Shown: positions 9,035 through 22,249 of the stretch, piece after piece
Position numbering within the stretch: the first letter of the stretch is position 1
How the letters are laid out: each line of letters starts with the position of its first letter
From: Raphanus sativus
Lineage: Eukaryota; Streptophyta; Magnoliopsida; Brassicales; Brassicaceae
Direction of reading: 5' to 3'
Length of the DNA: 64,000 bases
Assembly: GCF_000801105.2 (NCBI RefSeq)
Contig: NC_079518.1
Location: 9,370,106 to 9,434,105 of the forward strand
The notes under the pieces: model-generated
Seen by the model: the letters and a program-made list of their open reading frames with translations, nothing else
What the model was told of the DNA's origin: nothing
Database searches by the model: none
Position numbers and translations under genes: made by a program

Positions 9035-11949
9035 TGACCGAGAGCTTACTTAATCTCAGATCTTATATCTTATATAGGAGTTGGGTATCCTTTATCATAA
9101 GGGAAAAAAAAGAATACGCTAAAAATAATCAAGGAGTGAAAATAACATGCAGGAAGCCCTAAATGTTCTTTTTTCGGAAGATAAAAAATTACAGTAATGC
9201 CATTCATTTAAACAAAAAGACACAGTTAAGGGTTGAACCCGCAAGAAAGAAGCGAATGACCACATAATGCTGCCACCAGACCAGATTAAACCGTAAACAG
9301 TCCAATATATAGTCTTTTTATTTGAATATATGCATATTTCTGAATCATTTTTTGATATAAATCAACTTTAAATTATTATTTTGATTTAAAATATATATAT
9401 AAAGTTTAAATTTTGTTTTATAACTATTTTAGACAAAATATGTTTTTAGATAATTAGATTAGCTCGTTTTTCGTATATTTTAAAACTCGCTCAAATAGAT
9501 AGTTTCTCATAATATAATAGATTTTCAATTTTTTTTAATAACATAAATATTTTTTATTAATATATTATTATCTATGTTTCCAAACAACATTATATTATTT
9601 TTATACTGATATTCATGTTTTCAAATATATATTTTTTATAGTCTACTATCCATGTTCCAAACAATCATTTCTTTTTAAACTACTATTCATATTTCCAAAT
9701 AAACATAATTTGTACTTCAATTTTAATAATATAGATAGATATTAGGGTTAGATTTAAATTGGAAACTAAATAAAAATATAAGAAATAAGTAAAATCCAAA
9801 TACAAATATATTTAAATTTTGTTAAGTTTTATACTAGATATTCATATAAATATTTCAATACACAAAATATTTCATTATTGGACGCAAAGCTAATTATAAA
9901 AATGTATAGATTTGTTTTATTATTGCTTTACCAACTTGGTTCTCAGTTTAGTCTAGTTTCACACGAGTTAGAGTTGAGTCCGTATATACACTAGAATAGA
10001 ATCCCCACGAGTTTTATTTACAGTTTTATTAGTAAATTTAAAATTATATAAATTTAAGTACTTGTTTTTTTTTCTTTATATTTGGAATCTTATATAATAT
10101 ATCCAACATTTATTAAGTCCACGTAAATTAAAACCATAGTTCAATAAAAATAAACATATATAATTAATATAAGATGTAAAAGTTTGATAATGATATAAAT
10201 GGAAAGTGGGATTTGGTTTAGAGATAAGACAAAATAGTTTGAAATTTGGATTATAATAGAACTAGTGTAGTAGGACAATAGATAGCTTTTTCTAAATTAC
10301 AATATCTTCAACTTTGTTACATTGAATAAATGATAAAAGAACTCCACTAATGGCGAAAATAATAATTATGTTATTTCAAACAATGATTTAAAACAGATAG
10401 AAAGTTGCGATTTCCGCCGTCTGATACACAAATATTGTGATGGGTATTATTACACCTTTTCGCCAAAATATAATTAAAATTAACACTTTCTTGTTTCTTC
10501 AATTAACAATAAAATAAAATACAAAAAATGTTGGGGTTGGTTTGTAGTGGAGGTAGAGAATGTAACTCCACGTTCAATATAAACTGAAGCCTAGTAATAA
10601 ATAAATTAGAAAAGATGAATTTTAGTCCATTATATCATTTGTATGATCTTGAGACTGATCCTATGATATTTAACTAGTCTCTTAATATCTATCTAGTTTT
10701 GTAAGGAAACACGTTTGATTTATACAAGAGTTGCCAAAACTCGATGTTCTAACGTAAGATTTGAAAGGGTTGATATATCTATGCTTTTCTCAACTAGAAT
10801 ACTTATATTTAACAATTAATTGATTTTAATAAATCAATTAGTATACTTTTCATATATATTTTTTGTGCACAATACTTTTCATATATACAAGAAGAATCTA
10901 TCACTGAATTCACTAAAAAGTTGAAATAATTCACATGCTGATACTACAACACTAGTCTAGTAATTACCATATAGGTAGACGTAAAGGGATTGAGACTATT
11001 TGAATTTGTTATATAGTGCAACGCATGAAAGGTCTATAAGATCTACAAAGAAGACCTAATTTAAACAAAAACTAAAGTCATTGTTATGAAAACTGGGTTT
11101 GCCTAACATATTCGTAACTGATAATGATTTTTGAGGCATATATTCTAGATTGGACCATTAATTTATAACATTAGTGATTGGTAATGGAGGTTACATGGCA
11201 TGCATGCAAAGGTGTAGTAGTGTCATAATTACTTAGAGCAAACCCCAAAGTTTATATATATAGGGCACTAAGCCAGCACTGTCTTGAGCCACTCTTTCGC
11301 ATAATGACCTTTCCACTACAATATGACAAATGCTATATTTAGTTCACATGAAACCTTATCTCTCTTTTTAGAAAGGTTTTCATTAACAAAAAATTTACGA
11401 AATGCAAAATCTTAAACCATAATAACCCAAACAGGTCTGGTTTACAAATACTAGTTTAAACCAGAAGCTGACCTTCCAATCAAACCTAGAAAATAATATA
11501 ACCAATTTGCATGTGTCAATCTGGTTATTGGTTAAAGATATTTTACTAGTATTCTAATCCGTGATTCAAAGTTCTAATTTAAGAATATTAATACTCAAAT
11601 GTAGTACCTAAAACAATGTTCCATGAGTTGAACATCCATACAAATTTATTTAAAAAGAAAAATTAATTTATACCATGGAAAAATGATTAAAACCTATACA
11701 AAAGATAATGGAATAAGAAAGATAACACTATTCAAAAAGCAATAAAATAAAAGCACATTCCATGATGAAGTGAGGCAACTTATGTTTACACAAAGAACAA
11801 TGCGGTCAAGTTCCACTTTTCTTGGATCATAATTAATTTCTCCTTTTCCCTGTTATAAAGCACCAATATATATAAATAACAGCAAAAAGAAGTAACCTGA
11901 GATTTTCATAAAACTAATAAAACAGCAATTAATTAAAAGCCAAATTAAG
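9035..11949. other. AT-rich intergenic region
   Basis: About 2.9 kb between UPF0725 copy C and the 3' end of SMXL4. Apart from the promoter side of copy C (about 9035-9160), it is very AT-rich with scattered poly-A and TATA tracts. I saw no gene, RNA gene or clear transposon ends. The last 200 bases (11750-11949) are the likely 3' UTR of SMXL4. Confidence 0.5.
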
Positions 11950-14900
11950 CTAATCAACAAAGGAAACTTGGATTCTGTTGGGTAGACATGTGCCCATGAA
12001 TCCTTCCTCCTCGTATACCTCCCCTTGGTCAATCATATCTATACCCCTCAAACATAGGTTAATTACACTTATGCCCTCTTTCCCGCCCTTTTTGACCGTT
12101 ACTAAACCCGTTTGAAAAACATCTTTCACCCACTCTTCAAACAAACCGTTAGCAAAAAACCCACACCCTCTGTAAAACTTCTCGATCAGTTCCGGCTCCA
12201 CTGTAAACCCGAATCTCTCTTCATGCTGCCCGAGGATCTCCTCGCATGAATCTTTGATCTTCGCCACGAAAAACTTGGTTATATCTTCGTTGGACAAAAC
12301 TGTGAAATCAAACCGGTTCTTGATAGAATCAAGAAAATTTTCTTGAGTGGCTGATTTAGCTGCTGCTTCCTCTTCTTCTTCTTCTTCGGCGTCAACTCTT
12401 AAGTTAAGATCAAGTTCACTTGATCTGAAATTCAACTGTCTTGAGAACTCTTTCTTGATGTTGCTTATGTCGCAAGCCACATCCTCCTCTTCTTGGATTC
12501 TTGCATTCTTCATCTTAATCATCGTCGGTGCAGCCTCAGATTCTGGTTTCCTCTTGTTGTTCACCAAACCAGAACTTGATTTCTTACACTTCAGCACCAT
12601 TGGTATGACAACATGTTCGTTGTCTTCACATTCATCATCTTCTCTCGTCAAAAGGAAGACCATATGGCTCTTCTTCCCTTGAGAATCATCCAAATCTCCT
12701 GACTTTCTAGCCTCAACTCTATCAACAAGAAGCTTCAAGAACCGGTCGTCGGCTAAATCAACTCCCTCTATCAAAACAAGAACCTTTTCTCGGTCTTTCA
12801 ATGCCTTCTCGAGCTCCTCGCACGCTTCACTTGCCTTCGACGTTTTTAGATTGATCTTCAACATGTTATCGACTGACCCGAAAAGAGAAGTTGTGATTGT
12901 GAGAGCCAGTCTTCTTTTCGCAGTCACATCGTTACCTGAAACCAGCATCCAAGCATCTCTCTTCTTACTCCTCTTTACAGATTCCTCCATGGCTTCTACA
13001 ACTGAAGGAAGAACTTCCCCTTGCCATGGAATGTTCTGATGAAGCTTTTCTGATAACTCTCTCATTGTAATGGCTCTCTCTGGTTCTTCTTCATCATCGG
13101 ATGGAAATGGAGAATGACCAAGTGCAAGAGTAATCTTGGCTTCCACACCTTCATCGTTGCTAATCTTGAACCCATCCAAACTCAGTTCATCGGTTAGATT
13201 CTTCTTCAGACCTTCTTCATGATTAGCTCCGAAACTAAACTCGATAGTACACGAGTTCTGTCGTCTGAACTTAGCCACCGAGCTAGATGCACGTGAGTTT
13301 GGTTTCAGACCTGACGAGTCCACAAAAGAAACAGAGCTGCTCTGTTCTGCACTCCAGCCAAAGGTTTGAGTAGTCATACCGGGTTTCATGTGGTGAAGAG
13401 CTTGACAAAACCGGTTCCATTTCTTCCTCAGTCCACTCAATTCATCTTGAAACTAAAACACATAAAAAAACGGTTCAAGTAAGCTATAGAAACAATAATA
13501 AATAAAATGTATATTTCATTTATCAACAATTTTTTACCTTTTGGTTAATGTTGTTGTTGTCTCCATGAGGTTGTAGCCAAGGTGGTAAGATTTTGTGTTG
13601 AGCTGATATAAAAGCTTTTGCTTCTTTCTCATAGTTAAAAGCACATTCTCCACAAAAGTTGAGTTTATCTTCTTCCTCTTCTTGTCTTATTCCTTCTTCC
13701 TTAACTCTAAAAGGCTTCATCTCCATCACTTGAGGAGCCATCTCAGAACTGTGACCACTGAAAACATCAAGTACTTTAGTGATCAATGGTCTGGAAAAAA
13801 ATAAAAAAAATAAAAAAGAAGAATAAAGAAAAACCTGGAAGCATGGAGGGTTAGCGAAAGTTCTCCTGAAGGAATTGAAACAGCTTGAAGAGCCCATTGA
13901 ACATCAAGTGGAGGCTGCTTCATTTGACACCTCATGTATGTTTGGTAAGAAGCTGTCCCCAAGAGCCAAACCTTGGCTCCTGAGTTGCTATACTCATACA
14001 CCAGTCTCCCCATCTCCTCCACTAGATGATCCGCTGCGCTGTAATGCGATGATGATGCGCTGTTTTCGCCGCTCCACACTGCCCAGTTAAGATCTCCAAG
14101 ACAAACAATCACACCTTTGCTACTCCATGATGTGAATGAATCTATTTTCCTCTTCAGCTCCCTAACTTGTCCCTCTATATCCTCCTTCTTCATGAAGTTC
14201 AAACCAACTTGTGAGAACTGAAACTTGATGAAGTGAGTTTGCTTTAAATCTTCTGGAACTTCTCCTCTCTCTATTCTTCCCATAAGTTTTGCAACCACTC
14301 CTTCTGTTAGAGAGACAGAGTCTCCAACAATGACTGTGTTCCTCTTCTTGTTGTGTTTCTTCCCTAGAAGCACTTCAATGACCGGGTTTGCGTCTTCTCT
14401 CATTGGAGAAGCTTGCTCAGGAGCAAAGGTTTTTCCTTTAGGGAAGTGGAAGAAAGGGTTCTGCTCAAAAGAGTGATGATTGGTCAAGTGCCCATGCCAA
14501 ATCTTACTAGGGTTAGGGCTTAAAGTCCCTCCTCCTTGATTGTTTTCACTAGAAGTAGGAGAGCAAGGAGAAGAGAAGACACCAACAGAGGAAGAAGATC
14601 CATAGAAAACAGGGGAAACAACAGAGGAGTCATCATCTATGTTACCCTTCACAGAAACGCTAGAGAGTCCAGCTTCTCTCATCACTCTGCTCACACTAGG
14701 ATCATCAAGAATCGACACAACGAGCTGCTCCAGCTCGACTTTAACCGCCAAGAAGGGTTGGTTCTGCTGGCTCTGCTGCTGCTCCACGCACCCTCTCCTC
14801 TGATGCGCCTGAGCTCTCTTCAGAGCCGCGACCAAAGCGTTGGAGAGCGAAGGCTGAGTCTGAAACAGAGGGTTTGGGTTCGTTGGAAGCCTGTTGAGAG

Positions 14901-15159
14901 CAACGTTGAAACAGAGCTCGAGGGCTCGGCAATGGAGTGAAGGGTGAGCCATTTGTCGACCGAGGGCTGTGAAAGGATGAGACTTTAGACATGCCCGTCG
15001 GAAAAGATTGGATCTTGTTGAAGTTAAGAGCGTTGAAGCTACGTGAAGTGGAGTGACCTGAGAATGGCCTCTTCTTCTTGCTAAGGTTAGAGATTGCTTC
15101 AAAACTGAAGCAGCCTCTGGTGTTAGTGTCTGGTGCACGGTATAAGCCCCTGTACGCAT
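11950..15159 (-). CDS. SMXL4: SMXL4, SMAX1-like / ClpB-type protein (three exons, 1012 residues)
   Basis: The exons are 15159-13835, 13748-13538 and 13452-11950, with stop TAG at 11952-11950. The protein begins [20 protein letters not shown] and matches Arabidopsis SMXL4 (AT4G29920) nearly residue for residue in the double Clp-N domain (about 1-190). A degenerate AAA-type nucleotide site region follows ([18 protein letters not shown], about 290-310), and then the conserved [15 protein letters not shown] segment. Near residue 860 lies the EAR-type repression motif LDLNLRV, followed by an acidic run. The C-terminal D2-like part ends [18 protein letters not shown]3/4/5 are nuclear regulators of phloem formation that work with TOPLESS-type corepressors; unlike SMXL6-8 they lack the RGKT degron and are not strigolactone targets. 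An alternative acceptor 9 nt upstream (exon 2 from 13757) would add three residues in frame. Intron 2 is placed to give [15 protein letters not shown]. Confidence 0.95.
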
Positions 15160-17211
15160 CACTAAACTACTCACCTTAAATCTTTACTCGAACGCAAAAA
15201 AAAACAAAAAAGGTTGATACTTTGAAATTTTTTTTGAAGCTTAAAGGAAGAAACAGAGTAATGGTCGAAGTAAGCTTAGTGTTAATAAGATATGTTTTAA
15301 TGTTTAGTGTGAGAGAAGTATCGAGGAGATGATGGCCGATCAAGTTATGGTTTTATAATGTTGAGTTGGTTTCATACTTTTGATGTTGTTTTTCTTTAGT
15401 ATTTTTTTATTAATTTAAATATCATTTTTCTTTTATGTTTTTTTTGTTTTAAATAAATTATACTCTCCTTTTGCTTTCGTCTTTTGAATAGCAAAACAGC
15501 TTTCTGAAGCTTTTTTGAATTTCCCACTTCCTTCAAGCTTCGTTTCCCTCCACAGGTTCAAGTTAAAAATGTACTGGAACTATATTTAAATGTCATCTTT
15601 ATATGTTACATATGAATATTGATGGCCGGCTTAATAATAGCGGAGGGCCAGTGAATTTTTTAAAGCATGGTTATACTTTTTATATATACAAATAGCATTA
15701 GTATATAGGGCACTCTAAAAGTTTTTTAATTTCCAGTTTTTTTTTGGAAGAGAAATTTTGAAATAGAACTATTTTGGCTTTACCATAGAAATACTTGTTT
15801 TGGTATCATAGGACGTAGTAGATACTCATCTATATTTCCCTTGTTTTCTTGAATCTGCTTCTACATCCGGACTTTATCTAGGTCCGTACCGTATAGTTTT
15901 CATGACCCGAAAACAACATTATCGTAAGAAACTTCAGAAAGTTTATAATTAACAAGAAAAAATGTAAAATTATGCACATGACATTCATATGCATGGATGT
16001 GCCTTGTGCATATTGTGCATATTGTGCATATTGTGCATATATATGTATACATAAATATTGGTCCTTCAAAAGTTGATTGGGTATTTTAACAATTTTCTTA
16101 AAAAATTGATTGAAAATAAGTTCTAACTATTTAAGATTATATACAAACGAGGGGATGTTTGATTGTTCCAGGACATGACTGATCCTAGATCGACAATTTA
16201 AAACGCGATTTTGATCCTTCAACCAAAAAATGGTAAATGTTGCCCCGCCGCATGTTTTTAGTCTACCAAAACATCTATCTATATATATATATAAATTAGT
16301 GGGAGGACTGAAAGTTGTATTTTAAGTTGTGTTCGAGCAATCTATGTGACCATATTGAATATTTTGAACCGAAAAAGAGTTTTTCGTGATGAGGAAGATC
16401 CGACTTCTGAACCTCTGGTCCATGTTCATTTTAATATTTTAAATCATTTTGGTATTCATAAAAAATAAGTTATGTTACTAATGTAATCGGAGAGTCATCA
16501 CAAACTTAAATTTAAGAAAGACACGTATTAAAATTTACGAGAATTTGATAAAAGGAAATTTACAAGAATATGTAATAAGAAATTTAAATTAAGGAATTTT
16601 TTTACAAGAATATTATGCTCAACTAAGTGAGCTATCCAACAAGATTATACTCTTTAAGGTTTTTTTTACTCTTTAAGGTTAATAAAAAGGTATATATTAT
16701 TTTCTTTTATGTACGAAATAGTATCATATAAAAGAAAGAGTCATCTTTAATCGATTTTCTTCTTCTTGAATTCTCTCAGGTCTCGATCTTCCTAGAACTA
16801 AAGAACTCAAAGAACGTAACCACAAAGAAAAGCAAAAGTTAATAGTAAAGAGACGTGAAAGTAATTAAATTTTGCAATATATCAAATGTATATAAACCAA
16901 AATATATTATATAAGTTGAAGTTATGTCACTGTTTTTGAGGATGATATTTGAAGAGAGACAGAATTTCATTCTTCAAGTCCCCAAAAGAAAGGAACAATC
17001 TGTCTCCTATCTTTCAATTCAAAGCACTATCTTCTATCTTTCTATCTCTAAGCACATAATATACATGTGGGTATGTTTATTTAACCTCAAATATATAATT
17101 TGAGCAACTTATATCCAAATATCTTACATTCGAGTATCTATTCAGTGTAATCTAGTAATGTTATAAAACGTAATATATTCTCTTAAGATCTTGACTGAAA
17201 AATCTTAGGGG
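15160..17211. promoter_or_regulatory. SMXL4 promoter and AT-rich intergenic
   Basis: The 15160-15560 part is the SMXL4 leader and proximal promoter. Further upstream there is AT-rich DNA with no gene. A short tandem repeat lies at 16004-16039 and pyrimidine-rich stretches at 16738-16800 and 16990-17060. Confidence 0.45.
16004..16039. repeat. Four exact tandem copies of TTGTGCATA
   Basis: The 9-mer TTGTGCATA is repeated four times without change at 16004-16039, about 850 bp upstream of SMXL4. The unit contains TGCA, and its length of 9 makes the reverse frame read repeats of AQY, but it is not coding. Confidence 0.9.
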
Positions 17212-18822
17212 AAAAATATTGAGTTTTTTACACTCTAAGGCAGTTTTAAGATTTTAATTACAATTTAGGGCAGTTTATACTCTTGAGGTAGTTTTTTGTG
17301 ACTAGAAACCAACTATTATCAACTAGAATCGTTTTATCTAACTAGAGTGGTCCTATATTTTTTTAAAGTTTCTTACCTTTATTTCTCCTTCTTTTTTTCC
17401 TTCGTCTTCTTCCTCATTCATTCTCTATTTTTTTTAGAAATTTCATATTTGATTCTTAAATTTCTTTTTTCAAATTTTTTTTATGAAATCGTTTTCTCCA
17501 TCACTAGATCTATCTTTTGAGATCTGTGAAGCTATAGTTTTGAGATATATGTTAGACGCCCAACATGTTCTAAAGTTGTGTACATTCATTAGTGTACATG
17601 TGTACAATAAAAGTTAATGTGTAAAGTTGTATATAGTTGTGTATATGTGTACATTCGTTAGTGTACATGTGTTGAGTTAGTGTAAAGTTGTGTATATGTG
17701 TACATTCGTTAGTGTACATGTGTTAGTGTATATGTGTACATTCGTTTTACATATCTACATGAATTTTTTTTATAATAGTGTTCTGTTAAATGATAGTTAC
17801 ATGTACACATATATACTGCTATACGATTTGGATGTGTACACAAAGTGAGGTGTACATGTGTACACGTAATACATCATTTGAGCAATTTCTCTCTGGTTTC
17901 TTGATTTGTTTTATTCATTATCTTCGTACATAGTGAGATAATACTTGTATAATAATAATGATGTACATGTCATATTCATTTTGACTGTGTATGTGTAAGA
18001 TAAAGTATAAATAATGTACATGTGTACAAATATAGAGGTGTACATGTGTACGATAAATATGATAGTGTACATATTTGGGTCAATGATTATATTTGGGTTT
18101 AGTCAGATTTCAAGAATGCCCTTACCATGTGTGTACATGGAAAGAAAAAATCCACATGTACATTGTGTACACAATCACTTTGATGTATAATACAAAATTA
18201 ATGTACAATCATTTTGATGTATAATACAAAATTAGGTGTACACATGTACAGTTGAATGTAATGTACACATGATTTTTTTCATTAATGTTGTAAAATTACG
18301 AGAATAACCTCATCTTCTTCCTTAGCCATTGTCGACCAAAAACCCAAATTTCCACATATCTCGCCTATTGTCTTCAATTATTTACATCTCAACTTATTTT
18401 TAATGTATTTTTACCCAGACTTGATAGGTTTCAATCTTAATTCATAGCTTTAATCTTAAAAATTTGAACAAAAGTGATTTTTTGGTTTCTGATTTGTTGA
18501 AAGATTTGTTCCATCAAAAATATAGCTTGACATATCTTAAAAGATAGATTGAATAATAAATATACTGATTATAAATATATTTTCTTTAAAAAATGAAGAA
18601 AAAACAACATTCATTTTAGAAAAAGAAATAGAACATAAGAGAAAGAAACAAAAAAAATAATACATGGGACCCACTTTTTAGTTGGTAAAAAATGACTAAC
18701 TCGTTCAAGGAAAGGAGAATCAAGAGAAATAGTTAGCATAAACTGACTTAGTAGTTGAAACTGCCCCATTGTGTAAAAGAAAACTTAAAACTGCCCTATG
18801 GTGTAATTCTTTCAAAAATATT
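17212..18822. mobile_element. Non-autonomous Mutator-like element (MULE) with 9-bp target duplication
   Basis: The element occupies 17221-18813 and is flanked by the exact 9-bp duplication AAAAATATT (17212-17220 and 18814-18822), as Mutator superfamily elements leave. The inverted ends share the pattern TTACAC..TA(A/G)GGCAGTTTTAAG: left from 17221 GAGTTTTTTACACTCTAAGG, right from 18813 on the other strand GAAAGAATTACACCATAGGG. A second subterminal copy of the ..(A/G)GGGCAGTTT pattern follows at each end (about 17267 and 18764). The interior at about 17565-18290 is full of TGTACATGTGTACA-like near-palindromes. There is no transposase; the element is about 1.6 kb. Confidence 0.75.
18173..18239. 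repeat. Tandem duplication of a 33-34 bp unit inside the MULE
   Basis: The unit TTTGATGTATAATACAAAAT followed by TA.TGTACA occurs twice head to tail at about 18173-18206 and 18207-18239, within the GTACA-rich interior of the Mutator-like element. Confidence 0.7.
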
Positions 18823-19701
18823 AGGTTTCTTGTTAGGGTTTTGCCACCACACCTAATGTTATCGAATTACTAGAGAACATTAGTGTATGCATATATATAT
18901 TACGACATCACATAATAAACTGAATACAAATTGCGTTTCTGCGTTATTGTTTGATGGGAAATTGCATCCTATAAACTTCAAACAAATTAAAATTTACTTA
19001 GTATCTAAAATTTCTATCTCACCTATACAACTTACCTCTTATACATGATATTGTCATATTATCCTCACATGCAATCGGTGAAACCTGCAAAAAAAAAAAC
19101 TAATTAATAATAATAATAAAAAAGTAATTTGTGGCTTGAAAATCACACTCTCTCATATATAACTAATTTTGATGACTTTGAAAAAGTAAAAATCTTCTTC
19201 TTAGATTTGTTCTTGAATTGATTTCTTCTCACTAGAAGGACAATCAATTGTGGTAAACAAGAGGTAACGGTGAAGGCGTACACGGTGAACAGACACACCA
19301 ACTCTTTTATTTCTTTTCTTCCTTTTCTTAACTTATTGATTTTCAGTTTTACAATCATGATTTTGCTTTCATACTTTATTTTCGTTTTTGAATCTTGCAA
19401 ATGAGATTGAAATTATCACATCAGGGTTAGATCCATGATGCTTTACATATCTAGCGGTGAAAAATAACAATGGCGGGTCGGTAAAAGTGTCGCCATGTCA
19501 GAAAAGAGAGAGGAGATGAAGACGATCTCTATATGGTGGTGAAAAATAATGACGGTGATTTAAATGAATTTGTATCCGCATGTTAAAAAAAAGAACTGAA
19601 GAAGATGAATTCTCCGTTTATACTATATTCGGTGAAATGAATAGTATAGTATGTATTCTTTAGTGTTGCTTTATGTAAAGGTATCATACTATTTAAGACA
19701 T

Positions 19702-20105
19702 ATTTATATACTGTTCCTTTAAAATGTAATAATTTGTCATGTCTTAAAATTTGATAGTTCTGTTCTCTGTCATTTTGTGTAATTGATTGTAATATGAAAT
19801 TCATACTATATTGGTTTATGTGTAATGATTAAAAATCAAATTTAGTTAGATATCAAATAAACTCTTATATTAGTGTACTATACTATATTTCTATTTGATA
19901 AAAAATACTATATTTCTATACTATATTGGTTTATGCGCAATGATCAAAACTAAGCATTTACAAAGTCAATTTGAGACAATATTTCAATAGTATTTGAGAT
20001 AATAATTATATACTATTCCTTAAATATATAATATTTGTCATGTTTTTAAATTTGATAGTTCTCTTCTCTGTCATTTTGTGTGATTGATTGTAATATGAAA
20101 TTCAT
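19702..20105. repeat. Direct repeat, two copies of about 101-103 bp
   Basis: Copy 1 at 19702-19804 and copy 2 at 20005-20105 share long blocks such as AAATTTGATAGTTCT and TCTCTGTCATTTTGTGTNAT, ending TTGTAATATGAAATTCAT. Between them, a second pair repeats ACTATATTGGTTTATG (19807 and 19918). This suggests segmental duplication in steps. Confidence 0.75.
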
Positions 20106-20221
20106 TTTCTGATTGTTGGAAAATTTGATTATTTAGGACGTTCATTATTACCATTTTCTAGTTTATAAATCTAAGTCTATATAAATATTATTTATATAGT
20201 ATAGTTTAATATTACATAATA

Positions 20222-20830
20222 TTATGTATTATTTTAGATTTTGATATTTGGATTTAGAGTTTATATTTGGGTTTAGGGTTTAATGTGGTTTAGTATTTAT
20301 GGGAATAGGAGTGAGTTTGAGATGAGCATTAGATTTTGAGATTTGGGTTTAAAATTTAGGGTTTAATATTTATATTTGGGTTTAGGGTTTAGTATCTATA
20401 AGGTGAGGGTTGAGGTTGAGTTCATCATTAGTGTATAGAGTTTATGATTTAGTATTCAGGGATTAGTGATAATCGTTTAGGTTTGGAGTTTAGTAATTAG
20501 GAGTTGGGTTTAGAGTTTAGTATTCTATTTTCCTTCTCTATATAGTATAGTTTAATATCACAAAATATTTTATACAATTTCAGATTTTAATTTTATTATG
20601 AAATTATAAATATATGATATAGTTTGCATTTGAGTTTGGGTTTACTGGTAACCGTTTAGGGTTTAGTATTTTGAAATTGGGTTGAGCTTAGATTTATATT
20701 TAGATATATGGATTATATTTGGGTTTAGGATTTACTGATTAGGATTACGATTTAGGATTTAGTATTTAAGGATTAAAGTGAGATTATGATAAGTTTTAGT
20801 ATCTAGATTTAAGGGATAAAATCGATATTC
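20222..20830 (+). repeat. Degenerate telomere-like repeat field (TTTAGGG variants)
   Basis: About 600 bp are built of variants of GGGTTTAGGGTTTA and GGTTTAGTATTTA on the plus strand, with several exact TTTAGGGTTT copies (for example around 20272 and 20388). The units are too irregular to be a recent telomere insertion. The field is non-coding. Confidence 0.6.
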
Positions 20831-22249
20831 TATATTATTTGACTGATATGAAATAGAATTAATGAAATGTTTGTGGTTGTTATATACGTGACGCGACTGT
20901 ATTATTTTCCTTCTGTTAGTGACAGTTTGCATTAATTATTGGTCATACTTGATTTTGTCAACGTCATCTCTACATCTTTAAAACACGGGCAATTTATATA
21001 AATTAAGGATAAAACTGGTGCAAATGAAATACAATTGTTAAATAATGAAATACAATTGTTAACTAATACATTATATGTCAAAATCAATATTCTGCACTTA
21101 ATTTATTTCCCAGACTTGGTCATTTCACAAATTCTCCATTGTTTGATTTATAAAATCGCAGTAACACTAATAGCCTAACCTAAAATTGGACCTTTACCGT
21201 AATATAGTATAAGTATGAACTCTTCCGGTTTCATAGCTTTGATCTTAAACTTCATTCCCCCTAATGCATGCTTCTTCTAAATGGTGAATTTTCGAAAATT
21301 TCCTTATATAACTTTGATATTCCCTTAAGTATTATTCGGATCATACAATAAACCTATATGGCTATATCTAAAGCTAACAGAAAAGATTGGTGGTCCTCGC
21401 TGGCGCGCGATTGGTGTCAGGATGAAATAAACATTGCATGTTATGTAGAATGTTAAGCTTTATTGTGTGATGCAGTTAAGTTACCACAACTTTTGATCAT
21501 GTATGGTACTCGAATTATTACCATCTTTTTATCATTAGTTAATTATTTTTATACAACATGTATACGTATTTCATAATCATTATGTCTTCTCCCATGCAAA
21601 AGCTACACCTCACGTACCAAATTTTCTAATCATGTTTAAAGTATTTCAATAATCAGTACATGTACATGAGCTTATACAAACACATGGTTGCTTCTTCTGA
21701 ATGGTTTCTGACATATAATTGCAGACTCTATCGCAATTCAAAAATATTTTCCTGGAAACATTTATCACGGTCGTTGGTACAAAAAATACATTTATCACCG
21801 TCGTTCATAGCAAAATTTAACTTAGTAATTTTGTCCGAAGTTCGGACAAGATCTCTCCCCTCCCCCCCACCAAATCTGAGGCCGGCAGATGCTAATATCT
21901 CATGACATGACACAAACATCATTCCTGACAGAAATTGAAGCTATGGGCGCAATGTATATGGGTCGATGAATTCAATGTTAGTTGCTGATATGGTTGAAAC
22001 CCATAAATTTATATCGTTAAGGTGGAGATGGACAATTTAGTGTCCAAAGTCGATGGCCAGTTTAGAAATATTATAATCCCAAAACTCTAAATTTTATTAC
22101 TAATAAAATTAAAATAGTGGTTTTTAACACTGGTCATCGAGTAAATCATAATATAATATATATTATGTATTATATAAATATAATGAACAACTATTTGTAA
22201 CATATGTGAACATGATTCTTCACATAACATTTGGATAGACAATGGTTAT

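Larger units (their letters stand above)
18823..22249. other. AT-rich gene desert, with direct repeats
   Basis: No gene was found. The stretch holds duplicated AT-rich segments (19702-20105) and a telomere-like field (20222-20830), entered separately. Around 21738-21880 there are two copies of an ATTTATCACNGTCGTT motif and an isolated GAGGCCGGC, possibly one end of a lost hAT element. Confidence 0.45.

Noticed and set aside
14536..14940. Plus-strand open frame opposite SMXL4 exon 1
   Set aside because: It lies fully antisense to a strongly conserved coding exon and has no family resemblance; it is a shadow.
17570..18270. Regularly spaced repeats considered as a CRISPR-like array
   Set aside because: Spacing is irregular, the repeats are near-palindromic and lie within a transposon with a 9-bp target duplication, and this is plant nuclear DNA.
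21728..21922. Frame with repeated GDKCIFC / DRDKCFQE segments
   Set aside because: Caused by a short ATTTATCAC direct repeat; an isolated CCGGC end hints at transposon debris, with no sign of a real protein.
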